From positions 4,578,501-4,642,500 of the forward strand of contig NC_020911.1 of NCBI RefSeq assembly GCF_000155675.2: DNA of 64,000 nt, read 5' to 3'. Every line of letters begins with the position of its first letter. The stretch's first letter is position 1. A program made the translations under genes and the position numbers. The notes below the pieces were generated by a model. It saw nothing but the letters and a program-made list of their open reading frames with translations. It did not search any database and was not told where the DNA came from. This stretch comes from Octadecabacter antarcticus 307. Its GTDB lineage: Bacteria > Pseudomonadota > Alphaproteobacteria > Rhodobacterales > Rhodobacteraceae. Shown one piece after another: positions 56,008-64,000 of the stretch.

Positions 56008-56260
56008 TGTCCTGTCTCTCCTCAAGTCCAGCGTCATCAAAGACGCCCAAGACGTTCAATAGTTGCCAATCGTCAGCAGCAAGGCGCGGCGTCAGTTCGA
56101 CAAGCGCGCCTTCTAGCGAACACGCGCCCATGATCTCAGCGACACCGTAGTGCAGCCGAAGGGGATCGTCACGCTTGGCTTTATAGTCGGCAAAACACGC
56201 GGCCTGCGCCGCAGGCGACACCACCAAGAATGCGACAGTGAGAGGGATAATGAGTTTCAT
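55979..56260 (-). CDS. Small periplasmic protein, unknown function
   Basis: 93-aa protein with a clear signal peptide (MKLIIPLTVAFLVVSPAAQA, cleavage after AQA). The mature part, about 73 residues, has two Cys (ACFADYK; GACSLEG), perhaps a disulfide, and is rich in Leu/Asp with LHYGVAEIMGAC and DWQLLNVLGVFDDAGLEERQ. No family recognised. It is coupled by overlap to the membrane winged-helix gene. Confidence 0.7.
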   Translation of the reverse strand: MKLIIPLTVAFLVVSPAAQAACFADYKAKRDDPLRLHYGVAEIMGACSLEGALVELTPRLAADDWQLLNVLGVFDDAGLEERQDSAGENYLRY

Positions 56261-56425
56261 ACCCGAAACATGCCTTCACCCGCGATGTTATTCAATATCT
56301 GCTATGCGACTTGGTGTTGAAATCACTTAACACCGAGGCGTTATTGAACGACATGCGCCCGCAACCCCATCGTTGATCCATACCAAGCTGGCGTGCTGCC
56401 CAGCATTACTCGAAAGGATCATGCG

Positions 56426-56866
56426 ATGTTTGCTCACTCAATCTCAAAGACCCTCAGTGCCGGTGTTCTGTCTATTGTGCTGGCTTTGACGGCGATCACC
56501 CCAACGACTGCGTCGGCGCAGATTTCAGATGAAGATGCGATTGCTGGTATTCTAGCGCTGTTGTTCATCAGTGCTGTCGTTCATCACAGCCGCAATAGAA
56601 ATGACAGATCAGCCCATGTGCCGGAACCAGTCCCGCAACCGCGCAATTGGCAGGTTCTTCCGGCAGACTGTCTGCGCAGTATCGACACGCGCCGTGGCAA
56701 TACCGTGCGGATGTTCACCCAGCGTTGCTTGACCAACAACTACCGCTTCACAAACCGTTTGCCGCAGGCGTGTCACGTCCGCGTGCGCACTGAGAACGGC
56801 CAGCGCCGCCAAGGATACCGCGCACGTTGCATGCGCAACGCAGGATTCCGCACCAACCGGCATTAG
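56426..56866 (+). CDS. Exported basic protein of unknown function
   Basis: 146-aa protein; start at 56426 has AAAGGA upstream. A long signal peptide (to about ASA-QIS, residue 32) is followed by a hydrophobic stretch (AIAGILALLFISAVVH), an Arg/Pro-rich linker, and a Cys-containing C-terminal domain (LPADCLRSIDTRRGN, FTQRCLTNNYRFTN, QACHVRV, ARCMRNAGF). Four Cys suggest two disulfides. Homologues seem confined to Rhodobacterales; role unknown. A strong terminator follows. Confidence 0.75.
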   Translation: MFAHSISKTLSAGVLSIVLALTAITPTTASAQISDEDAIAGILALLFISAVVHHSRNRNDRSAHVPEPVPQPRNWQVLPADCLRSIDTRRGNTVRMFTQRCLTNNYRFTNRLPQACHVRVRTENGQRRQGYRARCMRNAGFRTNRH

Positions 56867-56910
56867 CGCCCGTGCGGAGCAGGGTGACCGCGCAAAGTGG
56901 TCCCTCGTTC

Positions 56911-56949
56911 AGAGGCGGGGGGGAGAACATGGCCCCCTGCCTCTTTTTA
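56911..56949 (+). terminator. Rho-independent terminator
   Basis: Stem AGAGGCGGGGG / CCCCCTGCCTCT (56911-56922 with 56933-56944, one G-U pair) followed by TTTTT. It ends the transcript of the exported basic protein gene. Confidence 0.85.
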
Positions 56950-57082
56950 TGGCCGAACGGCTTTGGATAATTGATACTTACGGCAAATTTTGCATGACGG
57001 GGTTGCGCAGATACCCCTAACGCCGCGCGCGGAGCATGCTACTTTATGGAAATCATAAACGCAGACCCTGAAAGGACGCCCC

Positions 57083-57241
57083 ATGATTCAAGACCGTTTG
57101 ACCGCCAAATTTCAAAACGTGAAATCTGTAAAGGGCCGTGAAACCAAGTCACAGCTCGTCACAAAGACTAAAGTGACGAAAGCCCCGGCGACTGACGCTT
57201 ATACCCGCGGCCGCCCTATCGCAGGGTCTTTCTGGCTTTAA
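57083..57241 (+). CDS. Small basic protein, 52 aa, unknown function
   Basis: Short gene with GAAAGGA 8-9 nt before the ATG. The product MIQDRLTAKFQNVKSVKGRE... is strongly basic (many Lys/Arg), has no signal peptide or membrane helix and ends GRPIAGSFWL. It may bind nucleic acid or the ribosome, but this is only suggested by charge. It precedes rnhB by about 37 bp in the same direction. Confidence 0.55.
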   Translation: MIQDRLTAKFQNVKSVKGRETKSQLVTKTKVTKAPATDAYTRGRPIAGSFWL

Positions 57242-57278
57242 TCTTGCGGTAATTGGTGGGGTCTGAGACACCGACCCT

Positions 57279-57899
57279 ATGACAAGTGGCCCAGATTTTA
57301 CCTTCGAACAGGACCTGTTCGCACGCGGCATTCTACGGATCGCGGGTGTTGACGAAGTCGGGCGTGGCCCGCTTGCTGGCCCAGTGACCGCCGCCGCCGT
57401 GATCCTTGATCCGGCCAATATCCCAGATGGATTGAACGACAGCAAAGCGCTGAGTCGCAAAAAGCGCGAATTGTTGGAGCCGCTGATCTTTGCCAGCGCC
57501 GAAGTTTCAATCGCGCACGCAACCGTCGAAGAAATCGATGAAATCAATATACTGCGCGCCAGCCACCTCGCTATGGAACGGGCGATCGCCGGATTGGGCG
57601 CCGGACTAAACCGTGTGGATCACGCGCTGATTGATGGCAACATGGTCCCACGCGGTTTGATCATCCCAGCGACAACAATCATCAAGGGTGATGCGCGGTC
57701 TTTGTCGATTGCAGCGGCCTCAATTGTGGCAAAAATTTGTCGCGACCGGATCATGGTGGAGTTGGCGCAACACTATCCGGGGTACGGGTGGGACACGAAT
57801 GCCGGATACGGGTCCAAAAGCCACATATCTGCGCTGCAAAATATTGGGGTGACCCCACACCATAGACGGTCGTTCAAACCCGTCCACAACATGTTGTGA
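57279..57899 (+). CDS. rnhB: Ribonuclease HII
   Basis: 206-aa endonuclease that removes ribonucleotides and RNA primers from DNA. Conserved are the acidic motif IAGVDEVGRGPLAGPV (Asp-Glu, near residues 19-20), the later Asp in HALIDGNMVP, and SIAAASIVAKICRDRIM. It is followed by ccrM, a pairing common in alphaproteobacteria. Confidence 0.97.
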   Translation: MTSGPDFTFEQDLFARGILRIAGVDEVGRGPLAGPVTAAAVILDPANIPDGLNDSKALSRKKRELLEPLIFASAEVSIAHATVEEIDEINILRASHLAMERAIAGLGAGLNRVDHALIDGNMVPRGLIIPATTIIKGDARSLSIAAASIVAKICRDRIMVELAQHYPGYGWDTNAGYGSKSHISALQNIGVTPHHRRSFKPVHNML

Positions 57900-57911
57900 C
57901 AAGAATAAATC

Positions 57912-57960
57912 TTAACCCTTTGATTCAATAAAGCTTTTGACTGCGAATCACCTTTGACTC
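57912..57960 (+). promoter_or_regulatory. ccrM upstream region with three GANTC sites
   Basis: Within 39 bp there are GATTC (57922-57926), GAATC (57945-57949) and GACTC (57956-57960), all targets of the CcrM methylase encoded just downstream. A TTAACC half-site (57912-57917), like part of a CtrA box, lies ahead of them. In Caulobacter the ccrM promoter is CtrA-dependent and contains GANTC sites, so methylation feedback is plausible here. Confidence 0.6.
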
Positions 57961-57980
57961 ACATTGGGCATAACGAATGA

Positions 57981-59132
<1,152 letters not shown>

Positions 59133-59239
59133 AGCGTTTCGACTTTACTCCAGCATACAAAGTAAAATCGAAAGTCGAATTAGGCCTACCCCAAGTTTTC
59201 CGCCTGTGCCCGGCGCCCAATTGCCGTGGCACCACTTAC

Positions 59240-59276
59240 CCCCCGTCGGTCCCCAAGACCTGACGGGGGTTTTTTC
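59240..59276 (+). terminator. Terminator after ccrM
   Basis: Stem CCCCCGTC (59240-59247) / GACGGGGG (59262-59269) followed by seven T. It ends about 140 bp after the ccrM stop. The 59133-59239 stretch holds no gene. Confidence 0.85.
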
Positions 59277-59353
59277 TGCTTGAGTTCCCTATGATTATGG
59301 CGTGACGCAGGCTGTTTTGCCCGCCATAAGGGGGTGTTATTGCGGGAATCAAC

Positions 59354-60358
59354 ATGGCGAAAATTCTTCTCACAGGTGGGGCTGGATATATCGGGTCCCA
59401 TACTTATCTGGCGCTGGTTGGGGCTGGATATGAAGTCGTTATTTTGGACAATTTTTCGAACGCGAAGCCGGATGTGCCAAGCCGCTTGCAAGATATTGCT
59501 GGTAAAATGGTCCATGTCTTTCAGGGTGATGTGCTGGATCGCACCGATTTGGACGCCGTATTTGCCGCCCACAAGATCGACGGCGTCGTGCATTTTGCAG
59601 CCAAGAAAGCCGTTGGTGAAAGCGTCGCAAAGCCGCTGGATTATATGCACACGAATATTGGTGGATTGCTTAACCTGCTGGCCGCGATGGACGCGGCCAA
59701 TATACGCAGCATCGTATTTTCATCCTCTGCGACTGTCTATGGCGATACCGACGTTCAGCCGATCCCAGAAGACCATCCGCGTACCTCCACGTCGCCCTAC
59801 GCGTTCACCAAAATAGTGGGTGAACAGATTCTGGAACAATTGCCCGATACTTGGGCCGTCGGTATCCTGCGTTATTTCAATCCCGTGGGTGCGCATAAGT
59901 CTGCGATGATTGGTGAAGACCCGAGCGATATTCCCAACAATCTTGTCCCATACATTGCCAAGGTCGCAATGGGTGAACTGACGGAGCTTGGCGTGTTTGG
60001 CGATGATTATGACACACCTGACGGCACGGGTGTGCGTGATTACATCCACGTCGAAGACCTCGCCGATGGGCATGTTCTGTCGTTGAAATCGCTGTTGGAA
60101 ACTGGCAAAAGCCACACAGTCAACCTTGGCACAGGCGAAGGATCGTCGGTGTTGGACGTCCTCAAAGCCTATTCAGAGGCATGCGGCCAGGACCTTGCCT
60201 ACAAGATCGCACCACGCCGTGAAGGGGACGTTGCCGTCCTGACAGCGCGGCCCGAACAGGCCAAGGCGCGTTTAGGTTTTGAAGCGAAGCGAACCTTAAC
60301 TGATATGTGTAAATCAAGTTGGGCGTGGGTCAGCGGACAGCGACGCAACATGCATTGA
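59354..60358 (+). CDS. galE: UDP-glucose 4-epimerase
   Basis: 334-aa short-chain dehydrogenase-type epimerase that interconverts UDP-glucose and UDP-galactose for surface polysaccharides. It has the NAD motif LLTGGAGYIGSHTYLAL at the N-terminus, VVHFAAKKAVGESVAKPL, SSSATVYG and the catalytic Tyr-x3-Lys in SPYAFTKIVGE, plus RYFNPVGAH. Complete. Confidence 0.95.
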   Translation: MAKILLTGGAGYIGSHTYLALVGAGYEVVILDNFSNAKPDVPSRLQDIAGKMVHVFQGDVLDRTDLDAVFAAHKIDGVVHFAAKKAVGESVAKPLDYMHTNIGGLLNLLAAMDAANIRSIVFSSSATVYGDTDVQPIPEDHPRTSTSPYAFTKIVGEQILEQLPDTWAVGILRYFNPVGAHKSAMIGEDPSDIPNNLVPYIAKVAMGELTELGVFGDDYDTPDGTGVRDYIHVEDLADGHVLSLKSLLETGKSHTVNLGTGEGSSVLDVLKAYSEACGQDLAYKIAPRREGDVAVLTARPEQAKARLGFEAKRTLTDMCKSSWAWVSGQRRNMH

Positions 60359-60365
60359 CGCGCTC

Positions 60366-61514
60366 TTAGCGGGGCATTGGGTTGGTCGCGTTTTTGTACG
60401 GCGCCCAATCTTTTATCTCGGGGTAGTGTTTCTTGCGCCATGCCCGCACCCGTGGGTTCATAACCCTCCGCCAAATGGGTGGGATCATCGCAGCTGCTGT
60501 CATGATTGGATAGCCGTAGGGTAATTGTGGTGCTTGGTCTTCGTCATAAGTTTGCAACAGTGGGAAGCGACGGTCAGGTTTGTAGTGGTGGTCCGAATGG
60601 CGCTGTAAATTGATCAGCAGCCAGTTTGTCCCCAATTGGGACGCGTTCCACGAATGGCGGGGCAGAAGGTGTTCGTATTTGCCGTTCCCGAGATGTTTGC
60701 GGGTCAATCCGTAATGTTCAACATAGTTCGTCAATTCCAACTGCCACATGGCGGTGAATGCCTGCACAAGGAATAGGCCCAATCCGGCCCATCCACCGAC
60801 CGAAATGGCGAGCATCAGCATCGCAAATTGCAACGCACCATAGCGCCAGAACGGGTTTGAACGGTGGTACCACGCGAAGTTTCTACGGGCCAACATCGCC
60901 TTTTCCGCGTGGAAGGCAGACACTGGTTGCTGGCGTAAAACGCGTGGAAAATATTTGTGAAACCCTTCGTTGTAGCGCGCTGTCACGGGATCTTTTGGGG
61001 TGCCGACGTAGCGATGATGAACCAGCAGGTGTTCGCTGCGAAAGTGGGAGTAAAGCACCATGGCCAGCAGGATATCCCCAAACCAGCGTTCGAATTTCGG
61101 CTTCTGGTGGGCGAGTTCATGGGCGTACACGAGGCCGATGGTGCCCGACATGACCCCAATCCCGAAGAATAGCACGATCTTTTCCAATGCCCCCAAATGC
61201 CCAGTCGCGGTGACATACCAAAGCACGCCAAACAGTGTGATAAACTGCAGTGGTGCCCAGATGATGGTCACCAGGCGGTACCAGAAAAGCTCATCTTCGC
61301 TAGTCTCAAGGTCTGCGTTTTCTTCGTAGCTTCCCGCCAGTGCGTCGATTGCCGAAAATAAATACCACGTAGCGACGGGCATCAAGATCACTGTCCAACC
61401 GCCAAAGACGGCCCCGATCCACGCCAGCGGGATCAACGCCACCGACGACCAGAACGGTGCTGCGCGTGCGACACGGGCCATGTTGGTGGGGGACACGATG
61501 GGAAAGGGTGTCAT
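60366..61514 (-). CDS. Alkane 1-monooxygenase (AlkB hydroxylase)
   Basis: 382-aa integral membrane di-iron enzyme that oxidises medium-chain alkanes to 1-alkanols. The eight-histidine signature is present: HELAHQK (near residue 130), EHLLVHHRYVGT (near 159), the NYVEHYGL motif (near 260) and LQRHSDHHYKP (near 300). Several membrane helices precede these. AGGAG precedes the ATG. No rubredoxin gene is nearby, so electron partners lie elsewhere. Not related to the AlkB dioxygenase at 1.5 kb. Confidence 0.92.
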   Translation of the reverse strand: MTPFPIVSPTNMARVARAAPFWSSVALIPLAWIGAVFGGWTVILMPVATWYLFSAIDALAGSYEENADLETSEDELFWYRLVTIIWAPLQFITLFGVLWYVTATGHLGALEKIVLFFGIGVMSGTIGLVYAHELAHQKPKFERWFGDILLAMVLYSHFRSEHLLVHHRYVGTPKDPVTARYNEGFHKYFPRVLRQQPVSAFHAEKAMLARRNFAWYHRSNPFWRYGALQFAMLMLAISVGGWAGLGLFLVQAFTAMWQLELTNYVEHYGLTRKHLGNGKYEHLLPRHSWNASQLGTNWLLINLQRHSDHHYKPDRRFPLLQTYDEDQAPQLPYGYPIMTAAAMIPPIWRRVMNPRVRAWRKKHYPEIKDWAPYKNATNPMPR

Positions 61515-61559
61515 TGTGATCTCCTGTTTGAATGCACCATAGCGGTTAGCGCTGTTCGC

Positions 61560-62612
61560 TCAAACATTCCGTAGTGTCGCAACCGCCAGAGTGTAGGCCT
61601 TTTGCATCACGGTTGGCAGCGCGTCGGGGCTAAAGGTGTCAGCTGGGATGAATTGTCCACGATCGGGCAACGCATCACGGGGGAGCCATGCCGTCTGGAC
61701 CCGCAGGATTAGGTGAAAATGGGTGAACGTATGTCGCGCGTGCGTATCAAGTTCCTGCCAATCTGCCGAAACTGGCTCTTGGTCTGGTGGCGTGTCGCCC
61801 CAGTCTGTCGTTGGCCATCCGAGCATGCCGCCCAAAAGACCCCGGTCGGGTCGCGTTTCCAGCAACCAAGCGCCATCATCACGTCGCGCAATATAGGCAA
61901 CGCCATGGCGTGTTGGCTTTGGTTTCTTTGGAGTCTTTTTAGGCAGCTTGCCTTGTGTACCAGCCATCTGTGCTTTGCAAGCGCCGCGCACTGGGCAAAT
62001 CCCGCAGGCGGGCTTCTTGGGCGTGCAAATCGTAGCACCCAAATCCATCACGGCCTGTGCGTAGTCCCCTGGGCGTATCTGCGATGTGTGCCGCATGGCA
62101 AAGTCCATCAGCACGGGCTTGGCGGCAGGCAGGGGTGTGTGATCGTCATATAGGCGTGACATCACTCGTTCGACATTGCCGTCCAGAACTGTCGACGCCT
62201 CATCAAAGGCAATCGCGGAAATGGCTGCTGCCGTGTAGGGGCCGATGCCGGGCAATTCGATTAACGCGACATAGGTTTGCGGGAACGCGCCTCCGTGATC
62301 AGCCACCACCGTTCGCGCGCATTTCAACAAGTTACGCGCCCGCGCATAATAACCGAGCCCTGCCCATGCCGCCATGACATCTGCATCCTCGGCGGCCGCC
62401 AATGCGCCGACGGTTGGCCAGAACGCCATAAATCTGGTGTGATAGCCGCGCACAGCGGCCACGGTGGTCTGCTGCAACATCACTTCTGACAACCAAACGG
62501 CATAGGGATCGGGCAGATACCCCGCTTTGCGCATCGTCGGCATCACGCGCCACGGCATTTCGCGCGCGTGTACGTCGTACCAATCCAACAGGGCTTTGGT
62601 GATGTCACGCAA
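61560..62612 (-). CDS. mutY: A/G-specific adenine glycosylase
   Basis: 350-aa repair enzyme that removes adenine opposite 8-oxoguanine. The helix-hairpin-helix LPGIGPYTAAAISAIAFDE with the catalytic Asp in YAQAVMDLGATIC, the [4Fe-4S] cysteines (CTPKKPACGICPVRGAC, C-x6-C-x2-C-x5-C) and the C-terminal Nudix-like domain are all visible. Complements mutT at 14 kb in the oxidised-guanine system. Confidence 0.96.
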   Translation of the reverse strand: MRDITKALLDWYDVHAREMPWRVMPTMRKAGYLPDPYAVWLSEVMLQQTTVAAVRGYHTRFMAFWPTVGALAAAEDADVMAAWAGLGYYARARNLLKCARTVVADHGGAFPQTYVALIELPGIGPYTAAAISAIAFDEASTVLDGNVERVMSRLYDDHTPLPAAKPVLMDFAMRHTSQIRPGDYAQAVMDLGATICTPKKPACGICPVRGACKAQMAGTQGKLPKKTPKKPKPTRHGVAYIARRDDGAWLLETRPDRGLLGGMLGWPTTDWGDTPPDQEPVSADWQELDTHARHTFTHFHLILRVQTAWLPRDALPDRGQFIPADTFSPDALPTVMQKAYTLAVATLRNV

Positions 62613-62680
62613 TGTTTATGAGCCCTTTACCGTGGTTTCTCTGGCGTTGCCGCCTCAAGGGTTTAGAATAGCGCATAACG

Positions 62681-63196
62681 ATGAAACAGCCACGTCCTCA
62701 TAGCACAACGCGCGGATTCTCTCGTGCTGCTACCCTGATGCAAAAACGCATTCGTGGGGCGACCGAAACGCGTGGGTTTGCGCAAAGTCGTGTTTTGACC
62801 CATTGGGCTGAAATTGTTGGCGAAGCGATTGCGAAAATCGCGCATCCCGTCGATGTGGGGTATGCCCGTGGCGGGATGGGCGCGACGTTGACGGTGCTGA
62901 CGTCCGGTGCGCAAGCCCCGATGTTAGAGATGCAAAAAGAACAAATTCGCGCCAAGGTGAATGCCTGTTACGGCTACAATGCCATCGCCCGCATCCGCAT
63001 CACCCAGACAGCCGCAACAGGATTTGCCGAAGGGCAGATGGCGTTTGATCACGGTGCGGCGACCCCGCGCGGCCCTAAACCCGAAGCACAATCTGCGGCG
63101 CAAGATCTTGCTGCACCCGTAAAGAATGACTCCCTGCGCGCGGCCCTCGCGGCCTTGGGCGCAAATGTTATAAGCAAACGTCCCTCCGATTCTTGA
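62681..63196 (+). CDS. DUF721 / DciA-like protein
   Basis: 171-aa protein. The DUF721 part (VLTHWAEIVGEAIAKIAHPVD, then LTVLTSGAQAPMLEMQKEQI and VNACYGYNAIARIRI) covers about residues 15-110; the C-terminal tail is Ala/Pro-rich and variable. DUF721 proteins include DciA, which helps load the replicative helicase in bacteria lacking DnaC; that role is inferred. Divergent from mutY. Confidence 0.85.
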   Translation: MKQPRPHSTTRGFSRAATLMQKRIRGATETRGFAQSRVLTHWAEIVGEAIAKIAHPVDVGYARGGMGATLTVLTSGAQAPMLEMQKEQIRAKVNACYGYNAIARIRITQTAATGFAEGQMAFDHGAATPRGPKPEAQSAAQDLAAPVKNDSLRAALAALGANVISKRPSDS

Positions 63197-63220
63197 ATCT
63201 GGAAACTGAAAGTAGACCTG

Positions 63221-63889
63221 ATGAACAAATCTATCCTCTCTTCCGTCGCTGTTGTTGCTATTGTTGCCGTCGCTGGTGGTGCGTGGTTCTTGAACCGCAC
63301 CCCCGCGTCTGCACAATCGAGCGGAGCCGCAGAAACATTGGAAGCCGCCCAGTTCGATGTTGTCGAGATGATCCAAGGCAACCCCGACGCAGCGGTTCAA
63401 GTCCTCGAATATGCGTCTTTTACTTGCCCGCATTGCGCTTCTTTTCACGCTGATCAATATCCGCAGATCAAGGCGAACTACATCGATACCGGTTTGATTG
63501 GCTTCACCTACCGCGAAGTCTATTTTGACGCCCCGGGCCTTTGGGCGTCGATGATTGCACGCTGTGGTGGCGAGATGCGCTTCTTTGGCATTTCAAACCT
63601 GCTGTATGAAAACCAGCAAGATTGGGCGCGCGGCGAAAGTGGCGAAGATATCATCACTTCATTGCGTAATATTGGTAAGGTCGCGGGTCTGACTGATGCA
63701 GAACTCGACGTTTGTTTGACCGACGAGGCGAAGGCGCAGGAGCTAACAGGCTGGTATCGTTTCAACGCTGATGCGGACGATGTTCAGGGGACGCCGACTT
63801 TCTTAATTAACGGTGAAAAGTACTCCAATATGAACTACGCTGATTTCGCAGAAGTGCTTGAAGAGAAGATGGCTGAAGCGAACGAATGA
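63221..63889 (+). CDS. DsbA-family thiol-disulfide oxidoreductase
   Basis: 222-aa exported thioredoxin-fold protein. A signal/anchor segment (about 5-25) precedes the fold; the active site is CPHC in [19 protein letters not shown] (near residue 66), and the cis-Pro motif is [12 protein letters not shown] near the end. It probably oxidises or isomerises disulfides in the periplasm. Coupled by a 4-nt overlap to the next gene. Confidence 0.92.
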   Translation: MNKSILSSVAVVAIVAVAGGAWFLNRTPASAQSSGAAETLEAAQFDVVEMIQGNPDAAVQVLEYASFTCPHCASFHADQYPQIKANYIDTGLIGFTYREVYFDAPGLWASMIARCGGEMRFFGISNLLYENQQDWARGESGEDIITSLRNIGKVAGLTDAELDVCLTDEAKAQELTGWYRFNADADDVQGTPTFLINGEKYSNMNYADFAEVLEEKMAEANE

Positions 63890-64000
63890 CACCACTTGGG
63901 GGCCTGAAAGTCGTTGAATTAGCCCGCATTTTGGCGGGACCATGGGCGGGTCAACTGCTGGCGGATATGGGCGCTGAGGTCATTAAGGTTGAAGCGCCGG
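63886..64000 (+). CDS. CaiB/BaiF family CoA-transferase, 5' part only
   Basis: The frame runs off the right edge; 38 residues are seen. The start overlaps the dsbA-like stop (ATGA). [20 protein letters not shown], then [15 protein letters not shown] is the standard N-terminus of type III acyl-CoA transferases. The substrate cannot be told from this part. Confidence 0.9.
   Translation, partial: MTPLGGLKVVELARILAGPWAGQLLADMGAEVIKVEAP

Overview
The window looks like chromosomal DNA of an alphaproteobacterium of the order Rhodobacterales (Roseobacter group). Supporting signs are a CcrM-type GANTC methylase next to RNase HII, the rimP-nusA-ylxR-infB order, secA next to an OmpA-type gene and a partner protein, comF-grxC-nitrilase-marR, a DciA (DUF721)-dsbA pair, and many small roseobacter-type proteins. 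The load of insertion sequences and pseudogenes resembles IS-rich polar genera such as Octadecabacter; that genus is an inference, not something the sequence proves. No rRNA, tRNA, CRISPR array or prophage was found.

Layout. 0-1.5 kb: end of an ABC-2 polysaccharide exporter permease, then two damaged genes (an SH3-type secreted protein and a LysE exporter without a usable start). 1.5-14.8 kb: alkB dioxygenase, dnaK-dnaJ, radC, an OmpA/solute-binding fusion with a partner protein, secA, a parvulin isomerase, argJ and mutT. 14.8-20.2 kb: rimP-nusA-ylxR-infB. 20.6-26.1 kb: a dipeptide/oligopeptide ABC transporter operon. 26.1-32.5 kb: proline iminopeptidase, ubiG, a GNAT pseudogene, marR, nitrilase, grxC, comF, an NDUFAF5-like methyltransferase and hemH. 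32.5-36.6 kb: a small secreted protein, an L,D-transpeptidase pseudogene split by a decayed IS5-family element, a CAP-domain lipoprotein, an intact L,D-transpeptidase and a TrmA/RumA-type methyltransferase. 36.6-40.3 kb: a pair of half-size ABC exporters.

40.3-51.1 kb is the mobile region. Three near-identical 812-813 bp IS6-family elements (one on -, two on +) sit among a truncated LysE gene, a broken IS6 relative, an IS200/IS605 remnant, a conserved 111-aa gene, a ccdAB toxin-antitoxin pair, a truncated ISNCY-type transposase and a truncated GNAT gene. They flank a core block of sulfotransferase, argG, two NUDIX genes, hslO and the CCA-adding enzyme. LysE fragments abut the outer side of the - copy and the inner side of the last + copy, which suggests an IS-mediated inversion of about 8.6 kb.

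51.1-64 kb: metallophosphatase, serA and serC, another IS6 remnant, a membrane-anchored winged-helix protein overlapping a small periplasmic gene, rnhB and ccrM (with three GANTC sites in the ccrM upstream region), galE, alkane hydroxylase, mutY, dciA-like, dsbA-like and the start of a CaiB/BaiF CoA-transferase. I saw no clearly new multi-gene defence or metabolic system. The most interesting items are the split L,D-transpeptidase with its 9-bp target duplication, the inferred inversion, the membrane winged-helix pair, and several small uncharacterised genes.
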